Positions 1 through 12,693 of a stretch of 64,000 bases of DNA are shown in pieces (positions within the stretch are counted from its first letter, which is position 1; the number at the start of each line of letters is the position of its first letter). Location of the stretch: NCBI GenBank assembly GCA_950295325.1, contig OX485809.1, positions 41,385,081 through 41,449,080 on the forward strand. Reading direction: 5' to 3'. The stretch comes from Polytrichum commune. Its lineage: Eukaryota > Streptophyta > Polytrichopsida > Polytrichales > Polytrichaceae. The notes below the pieces were generated by a model. That model searched no databases and was not told where the DNA came from. It saw only the letters and a list, made by a program, of their open reading frames with translations. Both the position numbers and the translations under genes were made by a program.

Positions 1-477
1 ATGCCTTGGGAAGTGCACATCCTCATGGGCATTCTATAATGTTAGAGCTGTCATGCTCCTGAACATGTTGGACCACAGACATAGGCGACATAGAATTCTT
101 GCAACTATATATCGAGTGAACCTCTCATCCCATCCAACACAAAAACCTTACTGTGATGGATTTCTGACCAGAATCGGTGTCAAGATCCCAAACTCAACTA
201 GTACACCATATCTATCGACATAAATCAGCAATAAACCTATACGAAAGTAAAGTTTTCATGTTGGATGGGCAAGACTAGATATTCCCGCCCCTGTCCTCCC
301 CTCGGGAAGCGCGATCCCTTGGGGGCTCATAATGTTAGGGGATCCTCCCCTCTCTTTCACATGCGTCCAATTATCTGCCTACTAGTCTAAAAGTTAAGTT
401 TGTGTGTCACCCGCTGCACTAAGTCGCCGGAGGTCGATCATCACTTCTGAGTCATTCCGACTGCTTCCGTCTCCCAA

Positions 478-514
478 CATCATCGTCATCGTCATCGTCA
501 TCGTCATCATCATC
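478..514. repeat. Trinucleotide microsatellite (CATCGT-type)
   Basis: Run of CAT/CGT triplets, about 12 units. It forces a Met-Thr repeat in an antisense frame, which explains the open frame there; no gene is inferred. Confidence 0.85.
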
Positions 515-638
515 AGCCCACTGGGTCTGACCTCTCCTGCGGCTAACCTGAGATCGGCCTGCCTGCCCTCATAGTACAGGCTCCGTAATCTGAATCTCCA
601 GGTATAAACTACCAGCTGGACAAGTACTGTGATTCGTT

Positions 639-1075
639 GGGGACAGATCATCGGTAAGGTATTTGTTTTGTCCACAACGGTATCTCCGCTGCTTGTCACA
701 TTTCAAGTGAGCTTGTGCACTTGAGTCCATGAGGCTTTTGGAGGATCATGTCCTGTACAGAAGGGGTCTGAGCTAGCTGCAAGCACAATTACTGTGAGGA
801 AGTAGTGTAGAGATTATGTGCTTAGTGTATTATGTTGGCGGGCTGAGTGCATTAACCATGGGGGCTGATCATCTGTATGGTATTTGTTAACAAAAGGGAA
901 ATCGCTGCCGGTTGTTTAAGTTACAAGCGAGCTTGTGCACTTGCATTGGTGAGGCTTTGCGAAGATCTTGTCATGTAGAGCAGGGGTCCGAGCTACCTGC
1001 AGGCACAATTACTGTGACAAATTAGTATAGAGATTATTTTTTGGGTGGGATGTGAGCAGGCTGAGTAATTTGAAA
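639..1075. repeat. Imperfect tandem duplication, about 222-bp period
   Basis: Copy 1 (about 639-860) and copy 2 (about 861-1075) share the blocks AGCTTGTGCACTTG, GGGGTC(T/C)GAGCTA and GCACAATTACTGTGA in the same order. It lies 0.5-1 kb upstream of the MYB start, so it could sit in that promoter, but no function can be read from it. Bases 1-477 and 1076-1604 show no other recognisable feature; the MYB 5' leader is expected within the last stretch. Confidence 0.75.
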
Positions 1076-1604
1076 AGTGGCCTGTAAGATGGATACTGTA
1101 CTGGATGTCTGCATAAGCTTGCAGGGGAGGGCAGTTTTGGATCATCGTATGGGAGGAGCTGGGACCACCTGGGGCACCAGATAATGAGCCTAAGAGAGAT
1201 TAGATATGCAGCGGGGAGAGATTCTTAATTTAGTTTGTTCGTAAATTTGTGAGTTTAATGGATTTCCAAAGTCTGGGTTAGCAATTCGGAGTCTGAAGAC
1301 GTGGTAGACGAGGAGCTGCATCCATGTTTGAGCATTGATCAACACTTTCCTGTCCACACAGTTGATTTTCTTGCAATTCTCTCCACTCTCGGCAGTCAAT
1401 GTCGCGATGTTGTTGTGATGAGATCAAGCTTGGCAGGCAGACCGTCGACATCACAACAACTATCCCGACCTAATTAGAAGCTGTGGGATCTGTCTGTGCG
1501 CGTTTGGGGAAATACTTCCTCCTGAGTCGGCCTTAGGGTGTAGAATTCTCTCCTTAAGTCCATTGAATTGGAAGATCTGACAGTGAACAAGAGGAGGAGC
1601 ACCA

Positions 1605-4600
1605 ATGGGGCGGTCGCCTTCCTGCAGCAGCAAGGCAGCAGGACCAGGACCAGGACCAGGGGGGCTGGTCACCAAAGGGCCTTGGACCGAAGGCGAGGAT
1701 GCCATTCTCGCAGCCTACATCAAGGCACACGGCGAGGGGAACTGGCGCACCATTCCCAAACTTTCAGGTATTCTCCTAATCTATTCACCTAGAATCCACT
1801 AAGTATGAGCATGTCTATAAGCTCTCCTCCCTCATAACCGGTCGCTCATCAAGTGGATATCACTTCCAACAACTATATGGTCTCTGTGCTTTTCTATCTG
1901 CACAGCGAACATTTCATTCCTAAGCTTCAATTTATTTCCATGAGCAGACGGGTTATCTCGCAGCTCGTCATCCATTCGGTTGCCCTCCTGCCGGCTATTT
2001 AGTCCTTGATCGTCATTGGAGTTATGGGTCTTCGGTCATCGACATGGAGTTCTTCCTACACCACTCACATATATAGGAGGGCTTGCCAACTCGAAACCGA
2101 GATCATGTGAAGTTGGTCACCGTCGGCCAAAAACAAAAAGGGTTAGAAAGAAAGACAACCCGATGTGGCCACCCGGTGTAATATATGGTGTTGCTTCATG
2201 TTTGAGTTGGTCTTGGTCTATATGTAATCCGAAATGGACATCATGAGAATTAGAGGGCCCAAAGACTACTGTTCCTTTCAAAGGTGGAAAACCTCAACGG
2301 ACAAGCCGACCGGCCCCAAGGGCAAGCCTTTACATTCCCACATGGTTGGCCGAAAAGATCCGGTTCAGCTAAATATGCCTACTATGATTGGGTGGACCAT
2401 AGGAAGAAGAGACCAATATTAAATACTTGTGGGTGGGTTGCTATTTCGATTTCGCAAGGCCTCCTTTTAGAGATTTGTTTAAGCTGAAGTGTTCCCAGCA
2501 CCCAAGTTAACAAACTTTGGAGTTTCACCTTAGTAACATCACACTTGAACAATAGATTTGTAGGTCTTCATAGGGGTTATGTGTGCAGAGTAATGGGTAA
2601 GTCAACCATGCAACCTCCACTAAGTTCTATTTATGGACGAAGATTACATTACATTACATATCTGGCGAGAGGGGAGGGGAGTGGCTAAGCTTAACGAGCT
2701 GCGATCGTAGCAACATGACATCTGCTTGCTTGAGCCGTTTATGAGACTTAAGCGGTCTGTGGATGGTTTCTGTGTGGAAGTGCTCTTTACTTGGATGAGC
2801 GACTTGTCATAGACTGGGCAACCTTGCGAGGTCTAGCTTGTAAACTTATAAGTTGTTCTTGGACAAAGATCTATCCATGTTTAATACTATCAATATGCCA
2901 ACAGAGTTTGATTATTCAGTTTGAACAGTTAGATTTCATATGCAGTGTGCAATCCTGATTACCTAGTTGCACAACATCCTTCAAAATTATCAATAATGAG
3001 GCGAATACAATCCACATACATCCTGCAAGGTGCAAAAAGCTCAGGGTCTGTGTAAACTCATCCATTGTGGATGAAGGGGCTCTAAGCTACTAAAAGCCAG
3101 TCTACTACAAGGCTGAGGGCCGATTCATTCCAACCATACTCCACTACACTATTGCTGGGTCGTTGATGATATATCCGGAGTCAATTCATCTAGAAGTACT
3201 TAGTCAATTACAAACTATAATATAATCCACTAAGTTTTCACCTTTGCAATGGATGAGTTTATGTAGACACCACAGACCCCTAGCCGGTAAAAAAAAGGAC
3301 GGTAGAGAAAAAAAGGGCGATGTTGAGGCATATAATAGGCCTGCCCTAATCCAGTAAGAGTCTGCCACGCCAGTGAGAACAATTCAAAAATCAAGCTATG
3401 TAGTCTGCGACTTTGAAGCAATTGCTCCAACAGATTCGTATAATTAACCCAGAACAAGAGATAATGCATGAATAGCTGCTGCTTTCATAGCAAGTGCGTT
3501 ACACAAATGCATTTCCATTGAGAACCATGTGCTAATGTGTGGATACCTGCAAGTAAATGTGGTGTTACATTGTGAGTATGCCAATTTGAACGAAACCAAT
3601 ATGAGCTGGTTGTTGTGCCAGGGCTTTCGAGGTGTGGGAAGAGTTGTAGGCTGCGCTGGATCAATTACCTACGTCCTGATGTCAAACGAGGCAACTTCTC
3701 CCCAGATGAGGATGAGCTGATCATTAAGCTGCATGCGCTTCTCGGCAACAGGTACCACACTGTAACTTAATTTAGAGTGTGAAGTTAAGTCACTGCGATT
3801 TTTGTAAGTATTTGAAGTATAAGGTAGATGGGTCTTAAATGGTTACTTTCTCCGACTAGCCCACTTCTACTAGTGGAATACATGATTTGTATGAGATGGT
3901 TAGCAAATCCAAATGAAGGTTGGAGCCACTTTCCTCATATTTTTCAGAGCTCATATGAAAATTAATCTTGTTTATTATCACTATGAAGTTTTTTGTGCTC
4001 ATTAAATGGTCATATAGGTCCCTCCCAATCATGTTGGCTATAATGATTATCATATTCTGAGCACGTAGTCCAATCTCTTTTAACCATATGTCTTTTTGGA
4101 ATCTGATCTTGGAGCCACACCAAACGACATACCACTCATGTATACTAGGTGTCCTATTTAAAAAGTACCCGAATAAGGGTCGTCTACCTTCGATAATATC
4201 CACAAGGCTATGTACTAGTACTGTTATGATGAGACCTGCTACTGGGAGTAGCAGGTTGAATTGCAATGAATACCGGAGATAGTCATGCTTGAACAACATC
4301 ATCCAAAAATAATCCATGTTGAGGCTGAATACAATCTGTGTAAATCCCTGCAAGTTGCAAGAGGAAGGTAGGAGAAACGTCAAGCCAATTGTTAGGCCTA
4401 CTCTAAACCAATGGGAGTCTGCCATGCCAGGAAGTGGTTGAACTTCAAAAATTGGCTATGTCTTGTGGAGAGTTTGAAGTGAAACAATTACATCTTAAAC
4501 ATGGCAGTGTGGTTAACGTGTCCAGCTTCTTGACAGCAAGTAGATCCAACGAGATGTTTTGACTCTTGCCATTTCACTTACTGGTCAGATAGAAGCATCA

Positions 4601-5359
4601 GTAAAGGATCTGACATTATACAACTTAATTTTCTACAGGTGGTCTTTGATTGCTGGCCGGATATATGGACGCACAGACAATGAGATTAAAAACTATTGGA
4701 ACACTCATTTAAGACGTAAACTTTGCAGCATGGGAACAGATCCCTCATGCCACAATGTCAGCCTGACACTACGGAAATGCTCATCCTTGGAGTTGCTGGA
4801 CGAGGGGAGCGAGAAGGATGGCAGCACCTCAAGTGGCCAAGATGTAACAACACCGGGCTGGGATACAAATTCTCCACTCGAGTCATCTTCAACAATCAGC
4901 TTTGACAGGGCTAATCATTCTGAGCTTGACAACTCAATGTCTCAAGATGAAGTCTATGCTTCTAAGCCCAGTTGTAGTAGGGGTGAAGATAAAAAGTGTG
5001 ATAGGACTAGCCATGGAGATTGCATACTTGCAGCTCCACCATTATGGCCTGCATTTGTTGATCATAGTCATAGGGGAGAAGAAACAGGGCTTTTCTATGG
5101 CCCCAATTCGCCAGAAAGTGTTCTTTCCTACCCTGTGACAAGTCCTCCTGAAAATATACTGTCACAAGCTGAAGTGGACCCCTTCCACTTTGCGGCCAAG
5201 CATGACTGGGCATGTGGTGGTGGGGAGGCTCTACAGCCTTTAGACCTTGTGCAGCCACTTGTCAACTCAGACTTTCTAGAAATTTTGTCGTTAGAATCAC
5301 ATCTGCAGGAACCACAAGGCACTTCATGGGCATCGCTCAGCTTTTTTGACACCACATAA
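1605..5359 (+). CDS. R2R3-MYB transcription factor (bHLH-interacting type)
   Basis: Three exons, 1605-1767, 3622-3751 and 4639-5359, join to 1014 nt (337 aa) with GT-AG borders at the two standard R2R3-MYB intron positions. A Pro/Gly-rich leader of about 22 residues precedes R2 (about 23-73, [13 protein letters not shown]... to RWINYLRP) and R3 (about 74-126, ending [13 protein letters not shown]). R3 carries the bHLH-contact pattern [DE]Lx2[RK]x3Lx6Lx3R at E86-R105, which is known from MYBs that work with bHLH/WD40 partners in flavonoid control or repression. The C-terminal 210 residues are acidic and Ser-rich with no motif I recognise. The usual Pro of the R3 AGRIPGR block is Tyr107 here. 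Nuclear DNA-binding regulator; exact subgroup not assignable. Start chosen as the first ATG in frame with R2. Confidence 0.93.
2985..3460. repeat. Repeat in MYB intron 1, related to 4300-4500 in intron 2
   Basis: Blocks GAATACAATC, CCTGCAAG(G/T)TGCAA and GAGTCTGCCA(C/T)GCCAG occur in the same order here and at about 4316-4493 in the next intron. The intron 1 copy carries about 260 extra bases between the blocks (about 3060-3325), so one copy gained an insertion or the other a deletion. Confidence 0.65.
3868..4215 (+). repeat. Dispersed repeat family A, copy 1 (MYB intron 2)
   Basis: About 340 bp that aligns in order with 15112-15450: landmarks ATGAGATGG, TGCTCATTAAATGGTCATAT, CCAATCATGTTGGCT, AGTCCAATCTCTTTTAA, GAGCCACACC. 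Other copies are at 17300-17545 and 34235-34480 (both reversed) and 29480-29680. No coding capacity or terminal repeats recognised; a non-autonomous element is the likely nature. A 189-residue antisense open frame over this copy is regarded as chance. Confidence 0.75.
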
Positions 5360-6183
5360 GACACAGGTTTTCAATGTGGGAGGCAGATGAATCCTTACTG
5401 TACATATGCTGAAGTAATCACCCACATCCAGAGCTCTGGGGCCATCCCAGCTCAAATGAGCAATCATCTAACCCTTTATCTTTATCTTTATCATTATCAT
5501 GGGATTTCCTGTCTTTGAGCAGGGTAGACAATACATATGGTCATCCAAAACTACTGGTCAAAGCTGTATATGGCATGCATTCTCCAAGTGAACAAGCTTG
5601 CAATGAACTGTACCTCACAGATGCATAATCAATCTTGCAACCCAATTGCGGTTTTAGAGAGGCATGGTGCCAGATGATACTTATACAAGTTTGAATTACT
5701 GTTTTTTTCTTCTCTCTTAGACAGCATATGTGGCTGATCAATAAGTTGCTAAAGCTCGGTGTGCAATACTTCTAAATCAGATCAAGTGCAAAAGCAGATC
5801 CGAGAATACTGGACAGAGGGAGTGCACACACTTGAAATAACTGGATCGAACCATTGTGATCTCCAGAAAAACTGGTAGCAAGACTAGGAAGTCTCCAAAG
5901 CCTTTGAGGCGAAGGAAGCTGCAGAACTGTTACTGGCATTGTAGAGATGTTTTCATAATTAACAGTTGTAACTTTGGGATACATTATAGAACAGACAACC
6001 CCTTTGACTATCTGTAAGGGGCATAGTTCAAGCCACTCACTTAGCGTATCCCTACCATGTTGAACAATGCACACCAAAACCTCCATTAGATTCCCCAGTA
6101 CGCCTGCCTCTGATGCTACAGATGAATCACACTTGGTACTTGGCTCAACCCACATTATGCTAGGACCTTCCAGAATGGAATGA
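5360..6183. other. Intergenic space between convergent genes
   Basis: Holds the 3' ends of the MYB gene (+) and the ASNSD1-type gene (-). A short TTTATC-rich run lies at about 5474-5500. No coding evidence seen. Confidence 0.6.
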
Positions 6184-9100
6184 CTAAGACTGTACAAGAC
6201 CAGGCAGCACAGCACTGCCTGCTGATGCCTGATTAGCAGCACGGTTGCTCCCAAACTCCATTTTATTTGATTCCCTTGCGATGCGACTACCAAACTGCAG
6301 ACAACACTTGGAAGTATTATTATGATTCTATGGAAAATCCCAGTAGACTCAACCTTCTATCAGGAACCTGTTAGAAACAATGTCCTGTGCTGGGGCCAAT
6401 TCCACACAGAACTTGCATGGCATGACTTCCTTAATGCCAAGGAAGTTTTCATTTGTTCAAAATAGAAAATGGGCTCGAAATGTTTACAGGAAGAAGCTCC
6501 AAGGAATAAATGACCTTAGAATTTGACAATTCAGGATAACCTTCAAACAGTACTGAATTCTGTTTGACAAAGCTAGACAAATTAGGACAGGCATAAAACA
6601 GCAGGAGCTAGGATCTTAGCATGTAACTACAACTACTATAGACTTAAAAAAAACCTGCAGTGAAGCTTTCCCAACAGAAAGCCTAACCTTCTATAATTAA
6701 TGAAACACCCATAATTTACCTGTATTGCTCGCTTTGGCAGAGATGCTGCTCCAGTCAACCCCAGGGTCATAGCCACCTGCATTATACCCAGAGCCCCCAA
6801 AAGAACATGTTAACATCTGTAATGAACAAACATGTGGTAAGACAAGGTGCTCCGTAAGAAAACAAGATGCACCCACAACTTTCCAACATTGAAAGATGGC
6901 AATATAGGTGCGATTTGAGGTACATACTGCTCGCAGTACTTTTTTGTCGCCATGTCCGATTGGTTGCTGTAAGTCCACAATGTCCCACAGAGGCATATCT
7001 AGAAGCGCTTCTACAACCTCTTCATCAAGAAATGGAAATCTGGCCTGCAAATCAACATGAATACCATACTATCAACACCATAAACTCACCAAAGAATGTT
7101 AAATTTCCATTTGCCATCACCTACCTATTGTTCATATTATCCCTCCACTATGACCCACAAACTAGAGGTTCAATTTTGACCTCTTTTCCTGAATCAGCCA
7201 TGCAACGATCATCTCTGCCCAGATTTCGCTTCCAGATGCGCTGCATATCAATCCTCATTTCTGCCTGCAATGCTTCCCACCTGTAGCTCCCAGGAAGCCC
7301 AACCAGGTGTCACTTGTAAAATATTGGCCTCAAAGGACAATTAAAAAACTTTCTTCAATTTGAATACTGCTACGAAATTGCTGCACTTGGTACTATACAA
7401 CCTTTGGTAATAGTTTTTTAGATAGCTGGAACTCTTACCCTCCAAGCCTGAATTTAGTACGATGCCGTCCATAACCCCCACACTGTTCATCAGCTCCAGC
7501 TCCAACTAGCAGAACCCGAGCATTTGATATGTAGTCAGTCCTTGCTGTCAAGTTTTCACCCTCTGTCCCAGGTGAACCTTGCAAACACTCGGTAACATGT
7601 AGAGACCCTTGCCCTCTTGCAGCCAACCAAAGAGCTGTTCCTATATTGAGATCCTGTACCAGAAAAGCCTATTAACATTCACAGCCATCACTAATTGAAC
7701 TTATTATACTTAGTTGTAATAGGGTGAAGAGTCTGGACAGCTCAGTCCAGGTGATGAGTTACATGATTCATCACTGACTTCAAGAATATCTAGCAAAAGC
7801 ATTCAGTTTCACATTGATTTATCAAAACAATGTTAACATACTAAGTTTTAGTGGCGTTTCTCTGGAAGGATGGAAGAGTCACCATGTAGGTATTTGAAGG
7901 ACGGATAAGAGACTGCAGCTGAGGGCGGTTGGAGTTCATAGCTGCCAAGTTGGCATCAACCTTCACCAATCTCCACCTGGTCAAGATGCCTCATGCTCAT
8001 GAGATCTTACAGAAATCAATCATTCTAAATTGTTCTTTTTCTTCATTCTAATATGACAATCAGCATAAGCAACACACATGCATAGATACAATCTGTCTGA
8101 CCATATATTCGTATTCAGACTAAAAATATTCTGTACTGTTAGTCCATTACATTCATATTCCATAAGAAAATTTGTTTATTGCCCAAATGATATAATATCA
8201 AGTCTTGAAAGAGTCAAGAAACTTGATAAAACAGTAAATGACTTGCACATGTTCCAGTCAAATATGTTTGTGCCAAAGAAACTTCAAAACATGGTTCACA
8301 CTCACCTTCGTTGAGGTGATATCCGCTGCAGCTCACCAAGGCCTGCAATGGCAGTTATTCGATCTGGTGCAGTTGCACCTTCAAAGCTGACATTCAGCAA
8401 ATCAATGCAACCTGAAATTCCACATTGCAGATTTTGAAGTGTCAAAATAGCACTTGACCTTTATAAAGAAAAACATTTGACACTATAGTGCAAGTGTTCA
8501 GGAAAGCTCTGATAGGAGCTGTATGGGTGAAACTCTTATGTCCATCTGTCTGCACCCCCCAAGAGTCTCATAACCCCATAGACGTATTCAAAGTTGATTG
8601 ATGTAAGATATATACTGTCTCATGGGCAAGTCTTAGGGGAAGAAAATATAACTTGAAGAAAAAATTCACAAGGTTCAATTTGCAGACACAACTGGCTTAC
8701 AGTGAGGTTGTAGGCACTCATCCACTAATGCTGCTAATATCATGGAATCTAAGCCTCCTGAAAACAGGACGGCAACAGGGGCATCCGCATGTTCTTCACT
8801 GACTGGTTTTTGTGTTGAAGCACAACTTGTAGGATTCTGTAAATGCAATATACACAAGATGTTATATACACAACCCAAAAAAATTCCAGAATCTCAAGTA
8901 CAGCAGATATCAATCTTCTTCTAACACAGTTTGATGATTTTCAAAACACATATCAAAACATGTAATTCAATCTGACCTGATGGTATCTTTTGATGTCACT
9001 AGTCCTTTTCTGAACGGATTGCCGCAACACATTGAGCAAACACAGCACAGGATCACCCTGACCCTCACTCTGTGAATTATTTTCCAGTACTTCAATTACA

Positions 9101-11645
9101 GTTTCATTCCCATGTTGAGTATCAGAAGTAGGCAGTCCAACACAGCTGTTTGGGTTGATAAATTTCCGGTCCCATGAAATCAACTTGTGAAGCAAGGGGT
9201 CTTCCCATTTGTGCAGCTCTGTGCAGCCTAGTATGTGAATGTGTGTTACTTCTTGAGATTTTTCAGCTTTCAAAGAGAGGCTGTGGATCCCACATGGCAA
9301 CTCCTCCCAATAGTCATCTAAATTACCATCCTTTTCGTTGGCATTAAACTCTTGGACAGGAGCAACTGATGCCAGTAGAAGACGAGAATCTGACAGAGAG
9401 GGCCTGTGCATGATAAGGCTCCGCCGTCCTAGTACATCTCGTCCAATCCAGAGTATTTGATTTTCAGCCTGAGCCAAATTACAACCACACTACGACTTTC
9501 ATGAGTCACATACAAGTGGAAACCCTATCCATATCGTCCACCCAAGTGAACAATTCTGTGAAATACTGAGTGCAGCAAAATACATTTAGACCTTAAAAAC
9601 CAATAAGAGACCACTATAGTGAGCGATGTGCTGGGATGGTAAGCCACAGTGCTGGAAAATCTGTTAGACCACATTACAAGTATCTGGACATTGATCCTCC
9701 AGAATTTAGTCATATTTCTGATAGACCTTAGTGGTCATAGTGATAAGGTCCAAGTGATAAGGACTGATAAAAATATATATTTTCATCTTTGTGGCCAAAC
9801 CACCTCTTCTTCACCCTGAAAGGACCATTTGAGCAAGATACATGACAATTTGAATGGATCTCCAACAAGTATTGAAGTATTGGTTTAATTTGGTCTATGA
9901 TATTGAATCCATATTCAGCACAAACTGTTAGAAAAAGGAAGTGATAAAATAGTCATACGTGACAACGATTTCTAGATACACATGGGATTTATTTCAGTCT
10001 AGGTCATTCATTTGATCTCAAATGTCCCTATGATTCATTTTACATATATGTATGTATGCTCCGATTGGAATAATACATATGATGAATGGGCTAATTTTAG
10101 ATAGTATCATTTTTGACACAAAGGCAAAGCTTAAGATCATTAGATAAGACATGCTAGAGTGGCACTGCTTCTCACCTGCCAAAAAACAAGAGCCCATGGT
10201 CCTCTGAGGGATGAAAGGATACTTGGAACAGTCTTATGCACGTTCAATAAGTCTTGCGCGGTACATGAACAAAGAGCTGTGACTGAAGATCCATGGCATG
10301 CACAAGAACAGCAGCTCTTCAAAGCAGCAAACAAAAGCTCTGTGTCATTATTGCCTCGCGGCACTGGAAGGCCACCAAAGATCTCACCTGTTCCAGATTT
10401 CCATAGTAATAATACACCAACTGTTAAACCTTAAAGGATGTAGGGACTCTATGTACAACATATACACACAATATCTACAAGCGTCACGAAGTCTTGACAA
10501 AAAATCAAATCAAATTGGGGTTTGAAACTTTATTTAGTACATTATCTTATGTCAAGGATAGGGCAGTGTATAAGGATGGACAAAGGTGCACCATTATAAA
10601 TGAGTATATTGCCCGAAGAGTCTTCTAAAGGCTGCGGGACAGGGTGATCACCACGCAGCTGCAATAAAGCACCCACAAACTCAAGTTTAGCTATTGGTGG
10701 ACTATTGCAGGTCTCTTCCAATCTACTCTCGTTCACTATTTCGTCGTCATTGCATACAAATAATCTGCAGTTGTCGGGGGCGAGCTCACTAGCGCTTTGA
10801 GCAGCTTGAACATGGAGAGTCTTTGTATTTAAATTATCAGGGCCCCTGGGCTTCACTGCCTCACAGAGGTCCTCAATGCTGGGACCCTCAAGTATTGGAA
10901 CCTGTAAAATGAGCATGCACTAGTTTAGTTCACCCTGCCTTTGTTGATGAAGGAAACAAATGTGCCAGCTTAATTATCAAAATGATTGCCCACAATGTCA
11001 AAGAGCAAAGAAAGTTGAGTTCTCCTTTTACTCAATGAAACTTTTCATTCGGAGTTGTCCCCTATGACTTTCCATTGGTTGATTTGCATAAAGAAACAGT
11101 AATTTATTTCCACATGTGTTGCATGCTCGGAGGTAGTGTTTGAATTTGAATGAAGAGCAACCTATTCTGGATCATTGAGGACCAAACTCATTTAGCACCT
11201 CTTGACATGCCAAAATAAGCTTGACCCTCAATGTACCAATATAGAATGTTCTTTGTTCAAACCTCCACACTATATCCCAGTTACCAAACATGGAAGGTCT
11301 TTTATGCAAAACAACTATCTCCCAACCAAAAGTCATGTTGAGTTAGATAATTACCCTAAAAGGATGATTATATAAGCAGAGACTTATAACCGACATAAGG
11401 AAATGTCCCTTTTGAATTATATCCATCATCCACGAGACCAGATGGATAAGACTCTAATTCTGGTTAGAGAAGAAGACCAAAACATTCAATTTGAGCTCAG
11501 CAATCCATGAGGCCTCCACCAAGATTCATGTAATGAGTTCATAGACACCTACCTTATTGTGAGGTGATGGTACTACCAAGCCAGCCTTGGCAGCTAAGTG
11601 TCCCTCAATTTTAACGCCAGAGAGACAGAATGCGATGCCGCACAT
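6184..11645 (-). CDS. ASNSD1-like: Asparagine synthetase domain-containing protein (ASNSD1 type)
   Basis: Twelve exons on the minus strand: 11553-11645, 10592-10901, 10176-10387, 8977-9468, 8701-8836, 8306-8411, 7883-7976, 7439-7653, 7181-7280, 6928-7044, 6720-6776, 6184-6294; 2043 nt, 680 aa, all GT-AG and phases close. Starts MCGIAFCLSG, the class II glutaminase N-terminus with nucleophile Cys2. IYNGEIFGGLPVP and NDTELL follow in exons 2-3. The C-terminal half has the ATP pyrophosphatase loop SGGLDS (about 395-400), VGAGADEQCGGYGRHR, NLGRDDR, and GKEARFPFLDE, and ends in the family-typical FGSRIARESN block. Known family role: Asn-synthetase-like amidotransferase; whether ASNSD1 proteins make asparagine is not established. 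Cytosolic by inference. Length is close to the animal protein (about 640 aa). Confidence 0.95.
11019..11356. mobile_element. MITE family B copy (ASNSD1 intron 1)
   Basis: Inverted-repeat element inside intron 1 (10902-11552). The left end reads ACTCAATGAAACTTTTCATT; the reversed right end reads CTCAACATGACTTTTGGTTG. The core has GCATGCTCGGAGGTAGTGT, shared with copies at 26156, 30157 and 32510. Boundaries are approximate. Confidence 0.7.
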
Positions 11646-11929
11646 GATGATGAAAGACAATGTGTAGTGGTTTCAACTGCAAAGACATCCAAGCACTCCT
11701 TTAATGCCACAATGCTACTGCAAATCTTGATTCTTAACACATGTACCATGTCCAATGCTTAAGAATTTCTTAGTAACATCTCCAATTCTTACTGAGCCTC
11801 CTCTGTAATCAGTCAATCATTTGGAGCTCTTGATAATCTGACCTCCCCCCTCATTATCCCTCACTACATATTCAACGGCCATGGCCTCACCTTCACTTCA
11901 GGGCTGCCATATTGCAGGAACAGTATTTA

Positions 11930-12668
11930 CTCAAGAAGCCTGACATAGTTCACTCAATCTAGGATGACTTGGTGGTTGATTCAAATGCCATATAATCATA
12001 ATATGCAGATATGAGAACCTTCCACTCTGCGAATCCATAAGAATTCAACCAGAAATCCTCCATACAGTAAAATAGTTCATAAAATGCCATATAATCATTG
12101 CACGCAAAGACACAAATCTTTCACTCTGCCAATTCGAAAGAAGTCAACCATAAGTCCTCAATGTAGTAAAATAGTTCATCAATGGTTGGAAGAGTCCGTT
12201 GAACTAATCTAGTTTAGACATTACCCCTGTTTCTGTTCTAGCATATCTGTGTCTTAAACCCAGTTTCTTCTCAGATGATACAATTGCCAACAAAATAACA
12301 TTAAATGATGAAAATACCACACACTCATTCAAACGCAGATCAATTGCTTGTACGTATCAAATTGCTGACAGCCTGACATAGTTCTTTTTGTGGTTGGTTC
12401 CAATAACATGAGGATGACAAACTTCTACTCTGCCAATTCGAAGAATTCAACCATAAAACCTTCATATAGAGAAATAGTTCATCAACGGGTGGAAGAGCCC
12501 AGAAAACCAATCTAACCTACAATTGTACCCTGTTTCTGTCTAGATCCTCGTTTCTTCTCAGATGATACAATTGCCATCAAAATGACACTGGATGACGACA
12601 ATACTTGCTACACACTCGTTCAAACGCAGATTAATTGCTCACATGTATCCAATTGCTGACAGCAGCAG
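11930..12668. repeat. Imperfect tandem repeats between ASNSD1-type and LYR genes
   Basis: Blocks CTCTGCCAATTCGAA, AAATAGTTCATCAA, GATGATACAATTGCCA, CTCGTTCAAACGCAGAT and ATTGCTGACAG recur at spacings of about 290-300 bp, with an extra shorter copy near 11985-12085. The array ends next to the LYR gene stop codon, so it probably overlaps that gene's 3' UTR and the upstream region of the ASNSD1-type gene. Nothing else is seen in 11646-12693. Confidence 0.75.
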
Positions 12669-12693
12669 AAACAGGATTGTTGACATGCCTCCC

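Noticed and set aside
394-699. 101-codon antisense open frame
   Set aside because: Its Met-Thr run is a microsatellite and the rest has no resemblance to known proteins.
3856-4425. 189-codon antisense open frame in MYB intron 2
   Set aside because: It lies over a dispersed repeat copy and is interrupted in the homologous 15112-15450 copy; no family resemblance.
5782-5808. Tiny alternative last exon for the ASNSD1-type gene
   Set aside because: In phase, but the 6184-6294 exon gives the full family-typical C-terminus.
5772-6293. 173-codon antisense open frame downstream of MYB
   Set aside because: Part of it overlaps the true last exon of the ASNSD1-type gene in another frame; the exon reading FGSRIARESN is the supported one.
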